Source: Clostridiales bacterium
Lineage (GTDB): Bacteria > Bacillota > Clostridia > Christensenellales > Borkfalkiaceae
DNA length: 64,000 nucleotides
Reading direction: 5' to 3'
Assembly (NCBI GenBank): GCA_022508265.1
Contig: JAFLVP010000002.1
Location: 80,329-144,328 of the forward strand
A program made the position numbers and the translations under genes. Shown in pieces: positions 61,062 to 64,000 of the stretch (positions are counted from its first letter, which is position 1; every line of letters starts with the position of its first letter). The notes under the pieces are model-generated. The model had not been told where the DNA came from. It did not search any database and saw only the letters and a list, made by a program, of their open reading frames with translations.

Positions 61062-61646
61062 ATGGCTGTATTGATTGCAATAATACTCTCTGCGGTACTT
61101 ACGAATAACTTTATAACCAAACAGACGCTCGGTATATGCCCGTTTTTGGGCGTTTCCAAAAAGACCTCCTCGGCGCTCGGCATGGGCGTTGCCGTTACGG
61201 TTGTTATGGTAATTGCAACGGCTGTTACATACCCCATTTACGACCTTATGACGTATTTGCACATAGAGTTCTTGGAAATTATATTCTTTATCTTCATAAT
61301 TGCCTCGCTCGTGCAGATGCTTGAAAAGATTATTCAGAAGGTCTCCCCCTCCCTCTATAACTCGATGGGTATTTACCTGCCCCTCATTACCACCAACTGT
61401 GCTGTTTTGGGCGTTACCGAGCTGGTTATAGGCGATATGTCGCACATCATAGGCGACGCCGCTATGAATATGGGCTGGGCGGTTTTATACGCGCTCTTTG
61501 CGGGAATCGGCTTTACCCTCGTTATGGTAATTATGAGCGGACTTCGCGAAAAGATTAACTACTACAAAACTCCCAAGGCGCTTTCGGGCTTCCCCATTGC
61601 GATGATAACCGCAAGTTTCATCTGCATGGCGTTCTTGGTGTTTTAG
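61062..61646 (+). CDS. rnfA: Rnf complex subunit A
   Basis: A 194-residue membrane subunit with six helices. TNNFITKQTLGICPFLGVSKK near 14 and LPLITTNCAVLGV near 108 carry the two conserved cysteines that hold the intramembrane cluster. It follows rnfE by 3 bp. GGAGG precedes the ATG within the rnfE 3' end. Confidence 0.96.
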   Translation: MAVLIAIILSAVLTNNFITKQTLGICPFLGVSKKTSSALGMGVAVTVVMVIATAVTYPIYDLMTYLHIEFLEIIFFIFIIASLVQMLEKIIQKVSPSLYNSMGIYLPLITTNCAVLGVTELVIGDMSHIIGDAAMNMGWAVLYALFAGIGFTLVMVIMSGLREKINYYKTPKALSGFPIAMITASFICMAFLVF

Positions 61647-61655
61647 GAGGCGGAA

Positions 61656-62489
61656 ATGAACTTACTTGAAATAACGGCTCAAACCTGGATAACGGTCGGA
61701 ATTGTTGCGGGTATTTTTATAGGCTCGGCGCTTTTAATCGGCATACTCATTATCGTTGTCGGAAAGGTTTTCAAGGTTGACGTGGACGAAAAAGTAACTA
61801 AAATTCTGGAAAATCTTGCGGGCGCAAACTGCGGCGGCTGCGGCTGCTCGGGTTGCAGCGGATTTGCCTCCAAGCTTGCGGACGGAAGCGGAAATCTTTC
61901 CGACTGCCATGTAACTTCGCCCGAAAAAAAGGCGGAAATTGCAAAGCTGCTCGGCGTTGAACTAAAAGACGAGGAACCTACCGTTGCGGTCGTCAAATGC
62001 AACGGCAGTACCGAAAACTGCGGAGATAAGTTCGAATACTTCGGCAACCCCACCTGCAAGGACGTCAACTCCATTTTGGGAGGCAACAAAACTTGCCCGT
62101 TCGCCTGCCTCGGCTGCGGAGATTGCAAATCTGTCTGCCCCGAAAATGCGATAGAGGTTACTGCACGGCTTGCACAGGTCGACCCCGACAAGTGCGTTGC
62201 CTGCGGCGCGTGCATAAATACCTGTCCCAAAAAGATTGTGGAGCGTATCCCCTTCTCCGCGCCCGTCTTTGTTGCCTGCTCTTCAAAGTGCAAGGGTAAA
62301 GAAGTTATGAACGCGTGCAAGGTGGGCTGTATAGCCTGCGGCCTGTGCGCAAAAGCCTGCCCTCACGGCGCGATTACCATGCAGGATAATCTGCCCGTTA
62401 TCGACTACACAAAGTGTACGGGTTGCTTAACCTGCGTTGCCAAATGCCCGAGGCATATAATAATAAGCAGAAAGGTAGCCACTGTGTAA
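61656..62489 (+). CDS. rnfB: Rnf complex subunit B
   Basis: The 277-residue ferredoxin-oxidising subunit. There is one N-terminal helix (15-38), then a four-cysteine Fe-S module beginning CGGCGCSGCSGFA near 58. Next comes a CGDKFEYFGNPTCKDVNSILGGNKTCPFACLGCGDC region and several ferredoxin clusters (CVACGACINTCPKK, CIACGLCAKACPH, CTGCLTCVAKCPRH). AGGAGG precedes the ATG. It receives electrons from ferredoxin, probably that reduced by NifJ. It is the last gene of the operon. Confidence 0.96.
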   Translation: MNLLEITAQTWITVGIVAGIFIGSALLIGILIIVVGKVFKVDVDEKVTKILENLAGANCGGCGCSGCSGFASKLADGSGNLSDCHVTSPEKKAEIAKLLGVELKDEEPTVAVVKCNGSTENCGDKFEYFGNPTCKDVNSILGGNKTCPFACLGCGDCKSVCPENAIEVTARLAQVDPDKCVACGACINTCPKKIVERIPFSAPVFVACSSKCKGKEVMNACKVGCIACGLCAKACPHGAITMQDNLPVIDYTKCTGCLTCVAKCPRHIIISRKVATV

Positions 62490-62507
62490 CAAATTTTGAA
62501 TAATATT

Positions 62508-62544
62508 AAAAGCGGTTTAGCTGACAGCTAAACCGCTTTTTTTA
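62508..62544 (+). terminator. intrinsic terminator of the rnf operon
   Basis: Perfect stem AAAGCGGTTTAGCT/AGCTAAACCGCTTT with loop GAC, then T-rich sequence. It ends at the stop codon of the convergent lipoprotein gene and is usable from both sides. Confidence 0.9.
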
Positions 62545-63261
62545 ATCAAACTCAATCAAGTTATACTCTTGTAAAAGACTGCTCAGATATTCATTAAATT
62601 CTTCGGGCGGGATATAAAGGTGTGTGACGTTTTTGGAACCGTCTTCGTAATTCATTAAATAAATATTATTCTGATAATATATTAAACTTTCTTTAACAGT
62701 TGTAAATAGCCCGTCTTTGCTCTTTCTGTGAAATATAAAACGCTCGTATTCGTTGATAGTAATATTATATGTAACGCGGCGAAGAGTTTTACGTCTGTAA
62801 TTGTCGTCTTTAAGTATTAAAGAGATAGCGTTTTCCGCATTAGTACGGTCGAGGTCGTCGGGAAGCTGTATGGGTTCCTCTCCGTAAAGACCGATATAAT
62901 AATCGTAATTTTCAGTATCCGAATAATAATTTTTTACTTCTTCGACCTGCGATTTTTTGCAGTACAGCGTGGGATGCCACCACATCGAGTCTACGTGTTC
63001 ACAGCAATACATATCGAACAATCCGTCTTCCAAATGCCACCATAAATATGGCGATTTGGTAAACAGGCACGTCTCGGGCTCCCGATAGCTTACTCCTGCT
63101 ACATATAAATTATCATAAAAACCCGTTACGTACTCTTCTCCCTCTATTTCTATACTGCCCGGCGGTGGGGTTTTGGCGCGAATCTGTGCGTCAATAAATG
63201 CGCAACCGGATAGAGAAAACAGACTGATTATAAATATAATAATACCGACAACTTTTTTCAT
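62542..63261 (-). CDS. putative lipoprotein, unknown function
   Basis: A 239-residue protein with a lipoprotein signal peptide (MKKVVGIIIFIISLFSLSGC; the lipobox LSGC puts the lipidated Cys at 20). The mature part is rich in Tyr, Asp and Glu, with paired cysteines (MYCCEHVD, TLYCKKSQ) and tryptophan pairs (YLWWH, MWWH). No domain recognised. AAAGGAG precedes the ATG. It is convergent with rnfB, and 33 bp separate it from the NusG-II gene upstream. Confidence 0.75.
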   Translation of the reverse strand: MKKVVGIIIFIISLFSLSGCAFIDAQIRAKTPPPGSIEIEGEEYVTGFYDNLYVAGVSYREPETCLFTKSPYLWWHLEDGLFDMYCCEHVDSMWWHPTLYCKKSQVEEVKNYYSDTENYDYYIGLYGEEPIQLPDDLDRTNAENAISLILKDDNYRRKTLRRVTYNITINEYERFIFHRKSKDGLFTTVKESLIYYQNNIYLMNYEDGSKNVTHLYIPPEEFNEYLSSLLQEYNLIEFD

Positions 63262-63294
63262 TAATTTTTAAGCTCCTTTGCAGTTGAGATATTT

Positions 63295-63747
63295 TTATAT
63301 TGTAACTTTGCTGTCGTCGTAGTTTTTCGGCGTAATTTTAAGTCTGTGCGGGGAGCAGTAGATGATGCCGTTATTGTCCGTTATCGCGGGGAAATATGCA
63401 CAGTCGTGCCCGCGGCAGTCGGCGTCCTTTATGCGTACGCTCCCGCTCTTTTCAATTATAATAAGGTTGTAGCCGTAGCTGCTCGAAACTTTGACTTGCA
63501 GGCTCTTCTCCGTGTCACTGACAACCATATCGTTGCCCACCGTGACTTTGTCGTTTTCGAAATCGTACTCGAAAACCAATTTCTCGTCGAGATATACGCA
63601 CACGCCCGTAAGCGGACTCCTGTTTTTTGTGGCAAAGACCGCGATAAAGGATACGGCGATAATTAAAATAATTACGCCGTACACAATCAAGTCGAATATT
63701 CTGAACCCCTTGTCCTTTTTTACTCTTTCAAGCGTGTTCTTTGACAT
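63295..63747 (-). CDS. NusG domain II-containing membrane protein
   Basis: A 150-residue protein with one N-terminal membrane helix (about 18-42) and an exported domain of the NusG_II type. The typical cysteine-containing segment reads DADCRGHDCAYFPAI, followed by IIYCSPHRLKI. Members of this family are commonly encoded with rnf genes, Gx transporters and FMN-binding proteins. Here it lies on the opposite strand just beyond the rnf operon. AAAGGC precedes the ATG. Role unknown. Confidence 0.8.
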   Translation of the reverse strand: MSKNTLERVKKDKGFRIFDLIVYGVIILIIAVSFIAVFATKNRSPLTGVCVYLDEKLVFEYDFENDKVTVGNDMVVSDTEKSLQVKVSSSYGYNLIIIEKSGSVRIKDADCRGHDCAYFPAITDNNGIIYCSPHRLKITPKNYDDSKVTI

Positions 63748-63767
63748 ATCAAGCCTTTAAGTTTAGG

Positions 63768-64000
63768 AGAGCCGAACCCGCAAGGTTTTTGAAATAAAAT
63801 CTTTGTAATACTTTGTCGTTCGGACTTGCCGTATGTTCAATACGCCTGCGTCCAAACTCCTCGTCTTGCTTTGATTTTATGGCAAAAACTGCCTTGCACC
63901 CTAAGTAAGTAGATTTCGATGATTTTTGTGCAGATTGCGCGCAGTAATACTGAACGTATTTCAAGCGCAAGCCGTGCGGAAAGCGCGAAATATACACCCT
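63768..64000. repeat. inverted-repeat element, family 2 (copy 4, cut by window edge)
   Basis: A gene-free end of the window with the same internal palindrome as the 30.7-kb element: CGTATGTTCAATACG (63830-63844), flanked by CTTGC and CCTGCG, followed by an arm CTCCTCGTCTTGCTTTG that is the counterpart of GAAGCAAGCAGGTCGAGGAG in copy 3. The right boundary is outside the window. The open frame across it is a shadow. Confidence 0.5.

Overview
The window looks like a stretch of chromosome from an anaerobic, endospore-forming member of the Clostridia. The evidence is a pyruvate:ferredoxin oxidoreductase, a complete Rnf complex, the sporulation protein SpoIVA, the dgt-dnaG-rpoD-trmK-nif3 gene order typical of Firmicutes, cdaA, an ECF-transporter core, YuzA and RqcH. 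An uncultured Christensenellales-type gut lineage would fit, but this is inference. Nearly all genes are housekeeping genes, and I see no prophage, CRISPR array or intact IS transposase.

Layout. 1-1.9 kb: a NapH-like iron-sulfur membrane protein (cut by the window edge) behind a membrane protein with a CXXC tail. 1.9-3.9 kb: tRNA-Glu(CTC) and small accessory genes. 3.9-10.5 kb: a six-gene glycine-cleavage operon (lplA-lpdA-gcvT-gcvH-gcvPA-gcvPB). 10.7-12 kb: an amidase-domain protein, then a gene-free stretch with an inverted-repeat element and a candidate small RNA. 12-27.2 kb: a long co-directional run transcribed leftwards (cdaA, mini-cdaR, DUF1015, aspartokinase, a degenerate metallo-beta-lactamase-fold protein, aroC-aroB-aroE-aroQ-aroK, SDR reductase, dgt, dnaG, rpoD, trmK, nif3, zinc-ribbon protein). 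27.3-34.4 kb: holA, mnmE, a membrane protein, truA, ecfT and a fused ecfA1-ecfA2. 34.6-38.2 kb: nifJ. 38.3-50.2 kb: spoIVA, an ATP-grasp protein, two alpha/beta hydrolases, yuzA, engB-lon, clpX, clpP and tig. 50.6-55 kb, plus strand: rqcH, small membrane proteins and a predicted beta-propeller. 55-63.8 kb: M18 aminopeptidase, a Gx transporter plus rnfCDGEAB, a lipoprotein and a NusG-II-domain protein.

How the genes work together. NifJ reduces ferredoxin, and Rnf couples ferredoxin oxidation to NAD+ reduction and ion export. The gcv operon carries its own lipoate ligase and dihydrolipoyl dehydrogenase, so it is self-contained for oxidative glycine cleavage. The lon-clpX-clpP-tig block plus rqcH forms a protein quality-control neighbourhood.

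The most unusual content is intergenic. Between about 38 and 55 kb there are seven full or partial copies of a structured repeat that starts TTCAC and closes CGTGA. The three full copies (about 183 bp) share four hairpins whose arms change in a compensating way. One copy has split the Lys/Thr-rich tail of tig, one supplies the last codons of engB, and four others begin 0-5 nt after a stop codon. A second family of inverted-repeat elements occurs four times across the window, and its termini hold the truA and esterase stop codons. Other points are a 35-residue remnant-like CdaR coupled to cdaA, a catalytically dead MBL-fold protein in the aro operon, a CD1871A-like CXXC tail fused to a larger membrane protein, and several promoters that sit so close to the ATG that the mRNAs should be leaderless.
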